Notes: generated by a model from the sequence alone, not told the origin. A stretch of DNA of 64,000 nt from Rostratula benghalensis (GCA_013399305.1 VXAI01000191.1:889191-953190); one strand, 5' to 3'. Shown: positions 1-13,303, numbered from the stretch's first letter. Numbers and translations are program-made.

Positions 1-960
1 TACTAACCAGAAGAAATTCAGTAAACAGAAATGTAAAATATTCCACTCAAGAGAAAAAAAACCAAATCAATCCCACAAATGCAGATGGGCTGGTAAGCAG
101 CAAGACTGAGGAAAAAAAAAAAGTAGTATAATTTTACTGAACTATAAATTAAATATAAAGCAGGTAAGAAAGTTGTTAAACTAGAATTTTTCACAGATTG
201 CTCTCACATTAAAATTAAAGGTTGAGGGGACTGACTATTGAGCAAGAAGTCTAATCTGTAAGGGTGCAGGACTTACATGACAATATAAATTCCAATAAAA
301 TGCCTCCTTTTTTCTTAATTAGCTTTTTGTATTTTTTTAATCCTTTCTGATATTGTTTTATTAACTCCTATTCTTTCAATTAGATGCTGGATTCATCTAA
401 GGAGATGAATCAGGGGGAGACTGGGACCATGGCATTTTTCTGGAAAATAGCCTGGCTTGAAAACTGCATTTATTTAATGGGTAAACACATTCGCTTTCTT
501 AGTGATGTAAACATAAAGAGATTCTTATTTTTGCATTGTGCCTAACACTTGAAAGAAGCCCATCCCTTAGTAAATCTACTTTCATACAGTTTGTTTTATT
601 TACACAGAATGCCAAAAAAGCTTTTGTGCCCCAACATGAGCTGCTAAAAGCCACTGCAACTTTTTCTGGTCGGTTAACAAGTCTGATATTTGCCTAAGAT
701 AACAAATAAGGAAGGAGAACTGCGGATGATGCTGAATTAAAACCATCCTTTTAATTAAAAATTAGATTTCTTGTAAGATATAAATGAAAATTAAAATAAC
801 ATACTGACCCCATCAGGCTCAATAATTAATTCAAAATCACTACTGGGAAGCTATTCCCTAATTTAGCAATGAAATCTGCACAATAACTTTTTATTAAGCC
901 AATAAAATTGATGCAGAGCAGTGACTTTACCCGCCACTCCAGCTTTACTATAAAAATCTC
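1..960. other. AT-rich unassigned DNA
   Basis: No open frame, repeat family or RNA gene was recognised. The last 240 bases are dense in TTAATTA and AATTAAT-type homeodomain core sites and free of known repeats. That would fit a conserved non-coding element next to the following CpG block, but this is inference only. Confidence 0.5.
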
Positions 961-1258
961 CTTTTAGCTAATTGACAAACTTGGGTGGCGGGGAATCCCA
1001 AGCCCATTCGTGACACAAATTTGCCGCCTTCCCTTTTACACGATGCAGGAGGCCCCGTTACTCGAAGAAAACAAAGAGAATTGTTCCAGCCCGCAGAGTA
1101 AAGCCAAAGGAAAACCCCGAAACTCAAAATCTCCCCGAGAAGCCCCTGGGCAGGAGGGCGCGGGGGGGGCGTGGCCAGGCGGGAGGCCGCGCAGGGCGGC
1201 GGAAAGGCTGGGGCGCCCCCTGCTGGCACTCGGCCCTCCCGGTTTTGACTCAAAACAC

Positions 1259-1276
1259 GGGGGGGGGGGGGGGGGG
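1259..1276 (+). repeat. G18 homopolymer beside assembly gap
   Basis: Eighteen consecutive G residues run directly into ten Ns, followed by nine A residues. Such a run can form G-quadruplex structures and commonly breaks sequencing, so the local length is unreliable. Confidence 0.95.
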
Positions 1277-1286
1277 NNNNNNNNNN
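1277..1286. other. Assembly gap (10 N)
   Basis: Ten N bases separate a G run from an A run. The placeholder is probably of nominal size, so frames across it are meaningless. Confidence 0.99.
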
Positions 1287-2956
1287 AAAAAAAAATCATC
1301 AGGCTCTCAATAAAAATTGGTTCCTTGGTCCGAAACGCCTACTGCCTGCACACCTCAGGAAAGGTGGTAAAGCCACGATTGGACCTAATAACGAGTTTAT
1401 ATCTGCCCTCCATCACCGGCGCCACCTCACTGCACACATCAACCCAAACCTTTGCAGGGACTCAAACGTGAGTGGATGAGTTTCCCCTCCACCTTTGCTT
1501 TTCTCAATCAAGCCAAACTAATCTAGATAATATTTTAATAATCACACTTCAGACTGTGTGTGAAAAAAAATAATACATATATATCACTTCCCCTCCCACT
1601 TAAAACTCAGAATTTAAGTTTAAAAGTAACTGTGACTGTAAATTTGCATCCAAAATTATGAAAACCACCTTTTCTACTGGAATATAAACCAGACTAAGGG
1701 TGACCGAGTCTAGCAGCGAGTGACATCCCAAGGTGGTGAGTGTTTCTGGCACAGCATCCCAGTCCCATATCTAACAAGTGCTATGTCAGCCCCTGGCAGC
1801 AGTCCTGCTTCCTCCATGTGAGCAGAAACATCATTTTTATTTCCCCTTTTCCAAGAATTTTCAATTAGCATAGTTTCTTTTCCAGTTAAGAAATTGAAAA
1901 AGGAAAATTGCTGGTTTTCCTTTTGTAGTCCCTGACTGAAACACAGGTACACGGGATGAGATACACTGGCTTTAAAATGCCAATTATCTGCAATCAAAAC
2001 CAGAGTGAGGTGGTTAGATTCAGTATTTTCTTACTGCCTCTGTTGAGTACTCATTTTTGAAAAGGCAAATAGAGCCTTGTAGAACTAGAAACTATAGAAA
2101 ATGCACTATATTTAGCTGTAGAACAAACTTTAAGATTTTTTTTTTTTTTACATTATAAAGAAAATAGCTAACAGCCTTATTGGTTTGAGTTTTAGTTGCA
2201 ACCAACTCCCCATCCACACTTCAACAGAGGTTCCATACATCAAATGTGAAAGAAATAATGCCCTGGCAAAAGCATCTTTCATTATTTTCTAACAAAATTC
2301 CAACAGCTATTTAAATAGTTCACTTAAAAACATTTTAAGAAACAGCCACATTAAATTATAAAAAAACTGAAACTGTGTAAAAATTGTCATTTTGTACACA
2401 AGTGTACATGATGCATGTCCATACACGCACATACATAGAGAGCTGCAAAGCAGCATCTTTAACCAAGAACTACAAAGTAGTTGCTTGTTACAGGGGAAAA
2501 AAACATAAAGATTAAAACTGTAACACTAATAGCAATCAGGATTAAAATCACCCCCTTAACTAAACTGTCTGTTGGCTGACTCAAAGCCATCTGCTCCAGG
2601 TGTCAGGAGACACAAGCAGTTGTACAACAGCAGAGTACAGAGTTAGGGGGAGAAAGAACACCCCCGTGATTTCCAAATTAATGGGGGGCCTTAAAAGGTG
2701 GGTTCCTCTTACCTCATAACTTTCATGGGGTGAGTTCTCGGGAGGATGGGACAGAAAAGTACTCCCAATTTCAGGATGAACAAATGGAAGGTAAGACCAT
2801 TTTGTAATACAGCACTGGAACATGGCTGGAAATTGAATTATAATTTCTCCCTTCTCCTCTGAGCCAATAATTCTTTTAGTTGCAGTTTATTCAACTGACT
2901 TACTAATAAAAGCCCAATGACTGAAAACTTCAGAAAAGCCTGAGAGATTACATACT

Positions 2957-2975
2957 TAAATAAATAAATAAATAA
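2957..2975 (+). repeat. (TAAA)n microsatellite
   Basis: Four and three-quarter copies of TAAA in tandem. Confidence 0.9.
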
Positions 2976-4887
2976 GGTCAGTGACTGAAGAGTATGGGGA
3001 TTGATGGGAAAGGAATGGAAAGACCTAAATCAATACATCTTTCAACTGTGCAAAAACCTTTCCCATAAAAAGCCTGTAAACTGCAGAGGATAGTACTCTT
3101 TTATTATAGATTGGAGTTTTCTGATATACTGATATTAGAAGAAAAATATACATGTAGAGAGGATATAAACTATATACATATGCACATAGACAATGGTCTC
3201 AAAGTTTGAATTTTTATATTTTTAAAGTATATATCAAAATTATTAATAGTACCATCTAAACTATTTAGCAAAGAAGAGCTTTTATGAAAAGAATATATTC
3301 AAGAAGTAATAATTGTAAATGCCACTGGTGGAATAGCTACTTGGTGTCTATCTCACCTTTTTGATAATCCAAAGCAGAATTACTTGAAGCCAAAAGTCCA
3401 ACTAAAACAAGGCTCAGCCCAGTCCTGTACTCCCCTTTTTGTGTATACCCTGCACAGCATCACCCAAGAAAAGGCACTGGCTACTTCCCATCTGGTCCTC
3501 TTCAATTTATTTCTTGAAGAACTGGCTTGCTCTGGTTCAGAATTTGCCCAGCCATCAATCTTCCAACCCGAAGTGCTAAAACCATACACTGCCTAAACCA
3601 CCAAAATTATCACCATACTGCCAATTACATTTCATTAAGCAGAAGAACCAGTGCAAGAAGACCGAGACTGTTGTTTAATCTTTCCAACCAAATTAAATAT
3701 GTAAATAAAAACACCCATTTTTTCCTGTTAGAAGTTTAAAATTCTGTAATAAAAGAACCCTACATTTCAATATCATCCACAAAGTGAATTGGTAAGCATA
3801 AACATCCCCAAATGGAATTGATAATAAAAGGTTCCCTGAAAAAAATGCTACAATCAGCATATTTTAGCCCACAGGAAAACTCCAGTAAAATCAAGATAGC
3901 TGTTTGCTACCTGATTTGGTTTGGAAAAAAGGCTGCAGTTAAGGCTGTTATCCACTAAGTGGCATTATCACCTCAAACACCTAAATTTGACAAAAACTAA
4001 TCGTAGTGCCGTGCCTTATCCTTCTGCAGCCAAATTGAGAGAAAACATTTTCTTTGGATGATTCATTTTGTCAGAAACTTGGGCATCGTTCCAGACCGGT
4101 ATTACCAATTTACTTTTCACATCGAGACAATTGTAAATATTTAGCAGAATGATCAGGTTAGAAATAAAAATATCATGCCAGACACCTTAAACAAAGCAAC
4201 CACAGTATCAGAGTTATATAAGCTCAAAGCAGATAAATAATGGTATAATAATGTATTTTTAAAGTAGCTGGAGCTTCAGAAGTGCTGTACATCAAAAATT
4301 CTAGTATTGCCTGTTGTGAAGTACAAAAGTACCAAACGCCTCACCACATATTTACTTTAGATAAAACACTTCAAAAAAAAAAAAGTAAATGTAATAGATT
4401 AGAAAAACTGATGCTACCTGATGCAAGAAAGTATTTAAAAAATTACAGTATCTGGGAAAGAACAGTGTTACATTTTACCAATTAGTAAAGGATTAGTTTT
4501 CAAAAGGCTAATTAAGGTTGAATGAATGCAAATACAGTTTCCTGATGGTTACTGGAAAAAAGCATTTGGGAACAGGATAAATACAAGGAAAAAAGTATTA
4601 GAACAGAACTCTCACTGTAACATAGGGTTTCCCTCCCCCTGCCCCCCATTCCTGTTGTTTGTGCCTGGTCTTTAATCAATTTGTACATACATCAAACAGT
4701 ATTGAAAATAGAGGGTAGAAAAATAAATCAGTATCACTGTATACAAAGAGTACAGGGAAATTAAATGAGCAACTACTTCTGTCCCCCTGCCTCTTCAAAG
4801 CATATATTTTAAGCTTGTGAAATGTCCTACACAAGCACTCAAAATTCTGAGCATACTTCAAGGCTAGAAGGATCAAGACATTCCTTT

Positions 4888-4902
4888 TGTGTGTGTGTGT
4901 GT
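4888..4902 (+). repeat. (TG)n microsatellite
   Basis: About seven and a half TG units, followed shortly by a T run. Confidence 0.9.
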
Positions 4903-7413
4903 CATTTTTTTTTTTAATTCCTCACTAGCCACAGAGGAATTACATTAGGACATAGTCCTTTTTCCCTACATCCGCCTATGACAAACATTTGGTGCAAGTC
5001 AGTGACTCCAAAACCAAATTGTTTACAATTAACTCAAAAAAGCCATTAAAAAAAAAAAATCATTTCTTTGTTCCAGTTGGAAAGACAGGCAGCCAGATGT
5101 GTGGCTTGTTGATCTTGCTCTTTTCTGACCTCTGAGGGTAGGAAGAACTGCAGCTGAGGAAGGAAGTCAGTAAGTTGTGTTAATGAAGGTTAACGTGGCA
5201 AAAAAGAGAGATGTTTGCAATCTTGTTTCATGAAAGAAAATATCTTTGAAAGAGCTTTTATTAAAAACCAGATGTTACAGAGCCTTACTTTCCACTATTG
5301 GTGAAAAATTGTAGCCTTTGTTTCAGGAGAAGTCAATAGTCTGCAGGTTTTGTCACTTCTGAAAAATTCTGCCCTTGATTTCAAGAGCTTCATGAAGTTT
5401 CACTGCCACACGTTAGCAAACACCTCATCACTAACACCTGCCGGGAGAAACCATCTTCCTTTGAGCATGCAAAATGCAGGAAAAGCATTTTAATTTTAGG
5501 TTCTGACTGACTCACAGTCCATCACTGCACACCAAAATCAGCTCCTAAAGCTGAATTCCAGATTGCGAGTGTGCCCATTTCTTCGGAAAACACATCTGGC
5601 CAACACTGCAAGGCAACAATCCATAGTTACCACTGTACCTTTCTTCACACTTCTCCCTGAAACACGGTTAGGGGTTTTATCTGTAAAACACCTGGCAATG
5701 AATTAGGTAGTGATATGGGTTGACAACTTTCTTACATTGTGGGGAACACTCCTGTATAACCTGTGCTGCGAGCATAAAAAAGATCAATCTCTCAAGGACT
5801 GCAGAGAAATAGATGTGAAACATTATCAACTTGTTTCTGACCTTTTAATTATTTTCTAAAACATGTCTAAAATGTGTTCTGAAGTTCTACAATTACACTG
5901 CTCTTCATTTTTTGCAAACGAAGTTCAAAAGTTAGTCAAAGTTACCATACTTGTGGCAATAGCATGAATCCAGACTCCTTACTGAAGTTTCCCAAATGCA
6001 CTCTAGGCATGCAATTTAATTGTTGGAATTAGGTTAAATGTTTGATATTGCTCTCCCTGCATTGCTATCTTCATCTCAACAGTTCATGCTAGTTTTGGTA
6101 GAAAATCTCATCAAATATTTTTAAACATATATTTACCACTCAAGGACCCGAGTAGTATCATCACAGTTCATCTTTCAACTTGTGCTTATTATGATACTAG
6201 TTAATTAAGAAACTTTCCTATGTATTCTTAGAGAACAGGAAATTGAAACCGAAAACTAGCTTACTCTCTTCACACCCCATGTCGCCCTGATCCCTGAGGT
6301 CATTTAAAAAATAACATTAATAGATCACCATACCCAGGCATATGTACACCCAAAACTATTTCTGCAGACAGTTTTACAAATATTTAAACTGATTACGAAA
6401 ATTCCAGTTCTAGAAAATGAAAACAATATTTCATGTCATACTTTTCAAAACAGATATAAGGGACTTTGGTCATTCAGAAAACAGCCTAAAAGATTCCATC
6501 TTTCTCTTTGCACTAAGAGAAATGTTTATAACCTTATCATGTAAGGCATTCAGCACAGCTTGAGCAGCTCACAGCTGTGAGCACGGAGAATTGCTTCTGC
6601 TACATTAGTACTTAGAAATTATTATTGCCTTGTTGCTCTCATAGGAAGCTTTGATTTTCAGAACCATTTTTTTTAAGAAAAATTGTTTACATGTTTCTAT
6701 GGTCCGTATTTTGTCATAGTCTTCTGAAAGAATCTTCAAGGTCATTAAAGGCATATTTAAGGGCTTCATTTTGAAAAAAAAATAATTTGCCTTAACATCT
6801 GTAAAAGCTCTCTATTAGTAAACAGGTAGAACTTCAAAAATTTATCATGTAAAAAAAAAAATTTCCCTACTAGTTGTAGTTCTTACTAATGGAATTAAAA
6901 AAAGCAGTGAACTACACTGTAGTAACATTAACTTTCTACACACTAACTTTACAAGAATACATAATTTAGCAAAGTTCCATTTCCTCATTTCACACTCATG
7001 TTTCTCACCACTTCCTCTTTCTTCTCACATGTTAGAGTGTTCATCTCCATTCCTATCATTTTTCCCTTTAATTCTTTCACTTCACTCAACTTGTCCTGTC
7101 TCTAAGATCTCCCTTCAGCTCAGCTCATCTCAGCTCTCCCCACCAGGGTAGATAATCCCATCACTACATTTGAGACCCTCTCCAGCTCAGAAAGATCTTT
7201 CTTCACTTAAAAAGTTGAATGGGCCCTAAATTTTAAATGAAATGTTATTTTAAAAAAAAGTCATACTTAATCCCTATTTTAAATTCCATTCAACTGTAAC
7301 AAACCAGAATGTTAGAAAGCCTTTTAAGGGAGAAAAAGTGCAAAAATAAAATAGACAAAGCAGCTTCACTGGTTAAATAATTATACAGTCCTTACAAGTA
7401 TCCCATCATTAGT

Positions 7414-8167
7414 TGTCCTGGTCTGAGGTAAAACAGAACCAATTTCCTGTTTTACAGATTTACTTTTTCAGCCGGGCCTCTTCTAACTAACCAAACTCTG
7501 AAATTAGCAGTGTATTGTTCAGAAAACTGTTCACTCTCACAGTGATAAGACCTGACTATACCAAGGAATGCTATGCAGAGAGGCCCTTGCTTATACTTAG
7601 TGCTGGAACAACCAAGGTCAGGTAATTTTGTTATTTGCTCCATTGGAAGGCCAGAAGCAGAAAAGCATAGAGGGGTCACACCTGTAGGGACGAGAAGACA
7701 GGACAGGTGACCCAAAATTGACCACCTGGGGTATTCCATCCCATCCACATCATGCTCAGTATAAAAGGTGAGGGATCAAAGGGTCAATTTTCTTCTTCTT
7801 TCTTCAATGGCTGACACCTGAGGAGGACCCTGTCTGTTTGTCTGCCTCTGATACCGGTCTGAGCATTCCTGACTCCACATCTGGAATCCAGCTCCTATCA
7901 ATCACCGAGTCCAGTCTGGGACTTTTCCTGATGCCTGCTGGTGGCGTGATCATCAGCCTGGGAGCTTGATACAATTTTATATATATTTTATGTATTTCAT
8001 TATTTTCTTCCTTTTGTTTGTTTTAATTTTAGTATTAATACTTCATTAAAGTAGTTTAGTTCATTCTAAACTCGTAAATCTCCTTAACCCTTCTTCTCCC
8101 TTCATTCTGGGGGGATAAAGGGACATCTGTCAGTTCAGTGTCAGTAATTTTCGCTGAAACCACGACA
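7414..8167 (+). mobile_element. Solo LTR of avian ERVL-type endogenous retrovirus
   Basis: The element begins TGTCCTGGT and ends CACGACA, giving the TG...CA ends of a retroviral LTR. A TATA box (TATAAAAG at 7760-7767) and a polyadenylation signal (ATTAAA at 8045-8050) lie in the expected order about 285 bases apart, defining a plus-strand U3-R-U5 layout. Five-base flanks TTAGT (7409-7413) and TTACT (8168-8172) match at four of five positions and are probably a decayed target-site duplication. The start and end resemble avian ERVL LTRs as I remember them; no database search was run. No gag, pol or env sequence adjoins it, so this is a solo LTR left by recombination. The 98-codon minus-strand frame inside it is spurious. 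Confidence 0.85.
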
Positions 8168-8172
8168 TTACT

Positions 8173-11100
8173 TTATAAGGTAGAGAAGAATAATTTCCTA
8201 CACTGCAGAAACTGCCAAAACTATTATTGCAGCCTTTAATCTTATTAAGTCTTTCTTTCTACCCCTCACACCCACCTTCTCCCTTGGACCTTGGTTCATA
8301 CACCTGGCCAGTGAAACAGAACAGGAATATTGCTGGCTTTCAACTATGCTGGATCCACATGCACCAGCATCTTTGATGCCCTTGAATTAGTGCATCTCTA
8401 CACCTTCCTAACTCCTCTGCAGGTGCCTTTACTTCTTTTGAACAACCATCCACATGATTAGGAAGCACCTTTACTTTGTAGGCTGCCACTGAGACTGCTG
8501 TGCTCACTTGCCTACTGCAACCCCGCTGTGATAGAAAGCCAGTCTGGCTGCTGCTATGTTGGACTTGCTTTTACCTGAAAAAAAAAAACACATGGATTTT
8601 TTGTGGTCATTTGCCCACAGTATCTCTTGTTGGATGCCTCTCACGGCAGCTGAATTAATGACAGCAGTCACTGTTACTAACATAGCATTAGCTTTCTAGA
8701 AAGTCCTCTTCATACTCAATGGCTTCCATTCCTCTGAGAAACCACTGGATCAAAGCTACTAACTCACACAACCTTACTTCCCTCAATGAAATAATTTTCC
8801 CTTTCACATTTTAAGTGCTGCAGTTGCCTAGTAGAAATGTCATGTCTGCTTCACTTTTCCCAGCAGCCCAGAAGGGGCTGGCAAACAGGAGCGTGTTTAG
8901 CTCAGAATCACCAGAACCATCACCTGTAACTTGTAGCCTTGGAGCTCTGGTGCAGTGATGGCCACAGGTTGGCTACATGTGAAGTGTGACCCTGAGATCT
9001 CCCTTCTGTTCCCTATAATCTACATGGTAAACACGAGCAGCCAAATTGTCACCACTTCTGGTATTCCACTATGAGGAAAAAGGTAATCTTCAATGACAAA
9101 TATTCTTGTAATTCCATCTACAGATCAAAACTTTCTAGCTCTTCTGAGTCACTCTCTGCTTCCTCCTTAGATATTGAAGTCTGCAGCTGTTCACAACCCC
9201 TTTGTAGTCTTCCTCATGTATTAAACCTTTCCTCTGAGCAGAGAGAAATGAGATGTTTAAGCCAAGACCGCAATTTGTTCCTGCAAATACGGGCACCAGT
9301 TTCCTTTTGTTGACACCAATGCTTCTTTGAGTCCATGGTGAGGTGATGCAAAAGTCAAAGCTGATAAATTTAAACCTTCAAGAATTCTTTGCAATCCCAC
9401 AGATTTTCAGCAGCAAATTCCGTAAACCAGCACATCCCAGATGAATACAGGTGTTGATGCAAGAGACAGAACTGAACCACCACTCTGAATGGCAACAAGC
9501 TAGTCAAACAACTACGTACTTGATGATAAATTTAAACCCCATAAACAGATCATGCAGAGTTGCTGGTGTAGTTTCTCTCATGGAATATAAAATTTAGGAC
9601 AACTGAGCTGTAATATTTAAAACTTCAAACAATACTGGACTCATTCAACGAAGACATTAACACTCTGCACCAAGTGAAGTCCATCATACTGCACTCTCTA
9701 GCTTTCCTGGAAATCATGTATAAAAGAAATAAACTAAGTTACTGTAGTAAATTTAACGTACTATACTTAATACAAAACACTTGGTTATGTCTTACCTTGA
9801 AATACAGTGGTTCCAATTCACATTCAAATATCCAAAGAGGTGATGCTAAACATTCAACATCCGTCTGTCATAAAAAACATTCAAACGTTACACTTGGAAT
9901 CCCTGTGCTTTTCCCTCTTGCAATTTTCAGATGAAGCTTTGTGTCTTAAAAAGGAAATATCCAGATTATATCCATGGAAAACTGAAATTATTCTTTTAAA
10001 GGTGAAATCTGGAACATCCAGAAACTTCTATACTAATATCACTCATAAATGCTGCCAGGTTGAAACAATCAGGTATTTAAACTGAACTTTTAACCTATGT
10101 AATTCTGCAGAACTGATTCAATTTAATTTGGATTTTATCATGAGCTGTTGCCAAGACTGGTACAGCCAAAAGAAAATAATGTTCACTGGTACTGGCATGT
10201 ATTATATTAAGAATTAAAAGAAACAGTAATGAAATAATGAAAATTGAAACCCATACCCAAAACATTTAGCAATTTATGGTAACAGCTACATTTATTTAAA
10301 ACAATATTTACATTGAAAGAGGTCCTGCTAAAACAGTCCAATGTTTTGAAACTACCAAAATAAACAATGTAATTTTAAAAGCCTAACGGTGATCATTTCA
10401 TTCTGAAAGTGTTGGGGGGGTGGGGAGGTGGGACAAAGCAGAGAGAAAAAGAAAAGGATCAGGCTCTTCATAAGGAATTTTGGGGACAGCTATTCTCAAG
10501 GTCTGGCTCTTATGTCACTTTTTCAACCCTCTAAATAGAAGAGCTTAGAGCAACATAAGTTTTCTCCCAGAACAAAGTTGAAGTCAACTTAAGAAAAAGA
10601 AATCTGCCACAGAAAATCTTGGAAGTGAGACTTCCCTTCAACCACAACCTCAACAATGCTAATATAACTCCACAAACACTCTTCTTCCCAAATATTCTGG
10701 TTCACTATCCTCATGACTACAGAAAAACAAAAGTCAAGTCACCAGGTCATAAATCAGCTGACTTTGAAAGTTTTGACTTTGAAAAACAAATGGTTGTATT
10801 TCTGCAGCTATATTTATAAAGATATGACTAAAAACTGGCTCTTATGTAATGATGGACTTTTATTCATTTAATTTCCAAATAATTAGAGTGCTTGATCACT
10901 GCCTAAAGAGGATTATGTTTCGGAACTCAGGGGTGGTGTGGTGCAGACTTTTTTCCTAAAAATTCATTCCTTACTGCAAATTATAACAATTCATTATGAA
11001 AGCAGATTAAATTAAATCGGAATGTAACACTAATTTTTCAAGTAGAGCACCCACACAGGGAACTAATTAGGAATAGTTCCTCTGTGTAAACAAACCTTTG

Positions 11101-11944
11101 TACCAATTAGTAGCTGGTCAAGTCAGGGAACTCCCTTTCTCTTGGGGAAAGAAGTCTATTTTCAGTGTTGCTTTATTTTGCTGCTGGCTGCAAATTCTCT
11201 CAAGTTCTGTAGCAACAGAGGGCGTTTAAAACTTTTATTTCAGAGACTTTGTTGGGAAACTGGTCGAGATTGAAGGGGGAAAACAAGGCGACAGCAGAAG
11301 TCCTAAAAAAATTACAGAATTAGGACTTCAAAAAGGATGAGAACAAATCCTGTTCTCTGCCTAGGCCAGTTCTATCCCAAGGGTTTACATAAACCAGAAC
11401 AATAACAGTGAAATGATTCAAAACAAACAGTGGAGTAAATGAAAAAAGTACATGGGAAAAATAATTCTCAGCTGTTGTTCTATAATAAGAAAAGCAAACA
11501 AATAAAAACCTCAAGGCGAGAATATTATGCCCCAATAGCCTTTTGAAAGCTTCAGTTAGGTGCAACAATGAAACTACATAACAGATGCCATTCAAGGGAG
11601 GCTGAGTATTCATTTATCATTTATGATGTTCAAATCCGCTAGACAGCTGTTCTGTGCCAGACAAAGCACTGGAGTCAACTCTTACCTTGTCGAAGAGGAT
11701 CCAGAGTCTTCCCGATACTTAGATAGAGGCTGCAATCTGTGGGTTTTAAAATTTGTTTAAGAGAACTGTTATTAGTGAAACTGCTTTAATTACTAAGTAA
11801 AAATCAGAAAAGTTACTTAAATGTCTTCAAAACACAGTTGTTTCCTTTTTTTTTTTTTCTTAAAAGCAATGAGTACTGCTACAAGGTTATCTTCTACTAT
11901 GAATTATGCCTAGAGCAAAAGGTCAATTAATCCCATAGGACAGG
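8173..11944. other. Unassigned non-coding DNA
   Basis: Only short frames occur and I recognise no repeat family. A G-rich stretch at 10414-10432 (runs of 7, 4, 2 and 3 G) could form a quadruplex on the plus strand. The rest shows nothing I can name. Confidence 0.5.
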
Positions 11945-12531
11945 ATCTGGGCTGCATCAAAAGATGTGCTGCCAGCAGATTCAAAGAGGCGATTCTGCCA
12001 TTTTTACTCTGCTCGGGTGAGACCTCGCCTGGAGTACTGTGTGCAGGTCTGGAGCCCCCAATATAAGTAGGACATGGACCTGATGGAGCTGGTCCAGAGG
12101 AGGGCCACGAAAATGATCGGGGGGTTAGAACATCTTTGCTACGAGGACAGGCTGAGGGAGCTGAAGTTGTTCAGGCTGGAGGAGTCTGAGGAGAGCTAAT
12201 AACAACCGTCCAGTACCTGAAAGGGGCCTACAGGAAAGCTGGGGAGGATCTGTTTACAAAGGCCTGCAGTGACAGGATGAGGGGCAATGGCTTCAAGCTG
12301 GAGAAGAGCAGATTTAGACTGGATATTAGGAATAAATTCTTTACTCTGAGGGTGGTGGAACACTGGAACAGGTTGCCCAGGGAGGTGGTTGAGGCCCCTT
12401 CCCTGGAGATATTCAAGGGGAGGCTCAACGAGGCCCTGGGCAGCCTGGTCTGGTTGGGGGCGTCCCTGCTGACTGCGGGGAGCTCAGGCCAGATGACCTC
12501 AGAGGTTCCTTCTGGCCTGGACCATTCTATG
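11945..12531 (+). mobile_element. CR1 LINE fragment (3' end, plus orientation)
   Basis: This is a 5'-truncated CR1 retrotransposon covering the distal part and 3' UTR. Diagnostic blocks run in order: the GAGTACTGTGTGCAGGTCTGG-like segment near 12030, the GTCCAGAGGAGGGCCACGA block near 12090, the ACTGGAACAGGTTGCCCAGG block near 12362, and a single terminal ATTCTATG at 12524-12531. The 106-codon open frame over its end lies in the 3' UTR and is not a CR1 protein. Its tail (GATGACCTCAGAGG...) differs from that of the next CR1, so the two come from different subfamilies. Confidence 0.95.
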
Positions 12532-12852
12532 ACAGCGCATCAGGAGAGTGAACTACTGTTACCATGTTTAAGATCCTTAGTTAACTCTGGAGAGTGATGC
12601 GGGTTGCATGGGAAAGAAGCCAGGAAAATGACATTAAAGAACACAAAGCAAAACCACCTTGGGACAGGGAAAGGACTGAAAGCACCACACAGAACCCTGA
12701 AAACCTCCATTTCCTACAAAGCAGTGATGCAGTAAGAGACAACAACTGATCCTCCACCAGCCCTACTGGGTTGCAAACCCATTTCTAGATACCATTGTTT
12801 TTTATAGCATTTACTAGTTGAAGATGTATGAAGATGTGACGTGGATCTCTTA
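12532..12852. other. Spacer between two CR1 fragments
   Basis: About 320 bases of non-CR1 sequence separate two CR1 copies in the same orientation. Nothing else is recognised. Confidence 0.6.
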
Positions 12853-13303
12853 AAACAGGTCCAGCAGAGGACCACAAAGACAACCAGAGGGCTGAAGCAC
12901 CTCTCCTACAAAGACAGGCTGAGAGATTGGGGTTCTTCAGCTTGCAGATGAGAAAGCTCTGAGGACATGTTATAGAGGCCTTCCAGCACCTAAAGGAGGT
13001 CTGCAGTAGAGATGGCAAAGGTCTCTATATCAGGGAATGTAGTGACAGGATGAGATATAACTGAAGAAGAAGAGATGTAGATTAGATACTAGGATAAAAT
13101 TCTTTACTGTGAAGGTGGTGAGACACTGGAACAGGTTGCCCAGGGAAGTTGTAGATGCCCAATCCCTGGAAGCATTCAAGGCCAGGCTGGATGGGGCTTT
13201 AAGTAACCTGGTCTCATAGGAGGTGTCCCTGATCACGGCAGGTGAGTTGGAACTAAATAATCTTTAAGGTCCCTTCCAACCCAAACCATTCTATGATTCT
13301 ATG
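12853..13303 (+). mobile_element. CR1 LINE fragment (3' end, plus orientation)
   Basis: A second truncated CR1 copy. It has the GTCCAGCAGAGGACCACAA block, the CACTGGAACAGGTTGCCCAG block near 13120, the GGTCCCTTCCAACCCAAACC segment and two terminal ATTCTATG units at 13288-13303. It is more diverged than the upstream copy in its 5' half, with several small deletions. Confidence 0.95.

Larger units (their letters stand above)
965..1475. promoter_or_regulatory. Small CpG-rich block, possible promoter or exon
   Basis: GC content and CpG density rise sharply from the AT-rich surroundings, with GC-box-like GGGGCGTGG and GCGCGG runs at about 1150-1220. CpGs continue beyond the gap to about 1470. A donor-like site on the minus strand (GCGG|GTAAAGT, exon end near 931) and one on the plus strand (AAAC|GTGAGT, exon end 1467) lie at its two edges, so direction cannot be settled. 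Open frames of 87-153 codons on both strands look like by-products of GC-rich sequence and cross the gap. It may be an alternative promoter of the gene served by the 29-kb island, a separate gene start, or a GC-rich conserved element. Confidence 0.4.
1480..7408. other. AT-rich non-coding DNA without recognised mobile elements
   Basis: Only short chance frames are present. There are T and A homopolymers, a TAAA microsatellite and a TG microsatellite, but no CR1 or LTR. The texture resembles intron or long 3' UTR, but no terminal coding exon is visible on either strand. I can assign nothing more. Confidence 0.5.

Noticed and set aside
3380..3739. Cluster of overlapping short frames on both strands
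   Set aside because: They mirror each other in an AT-rich region without codon bias or splice sites, so are chance frames.
12277..12597. 106-codon plus-strand open frame
   Set aside because: Part of CR1 3' sequence and runs past the element's tail into unique DNA, so it is not a gene.
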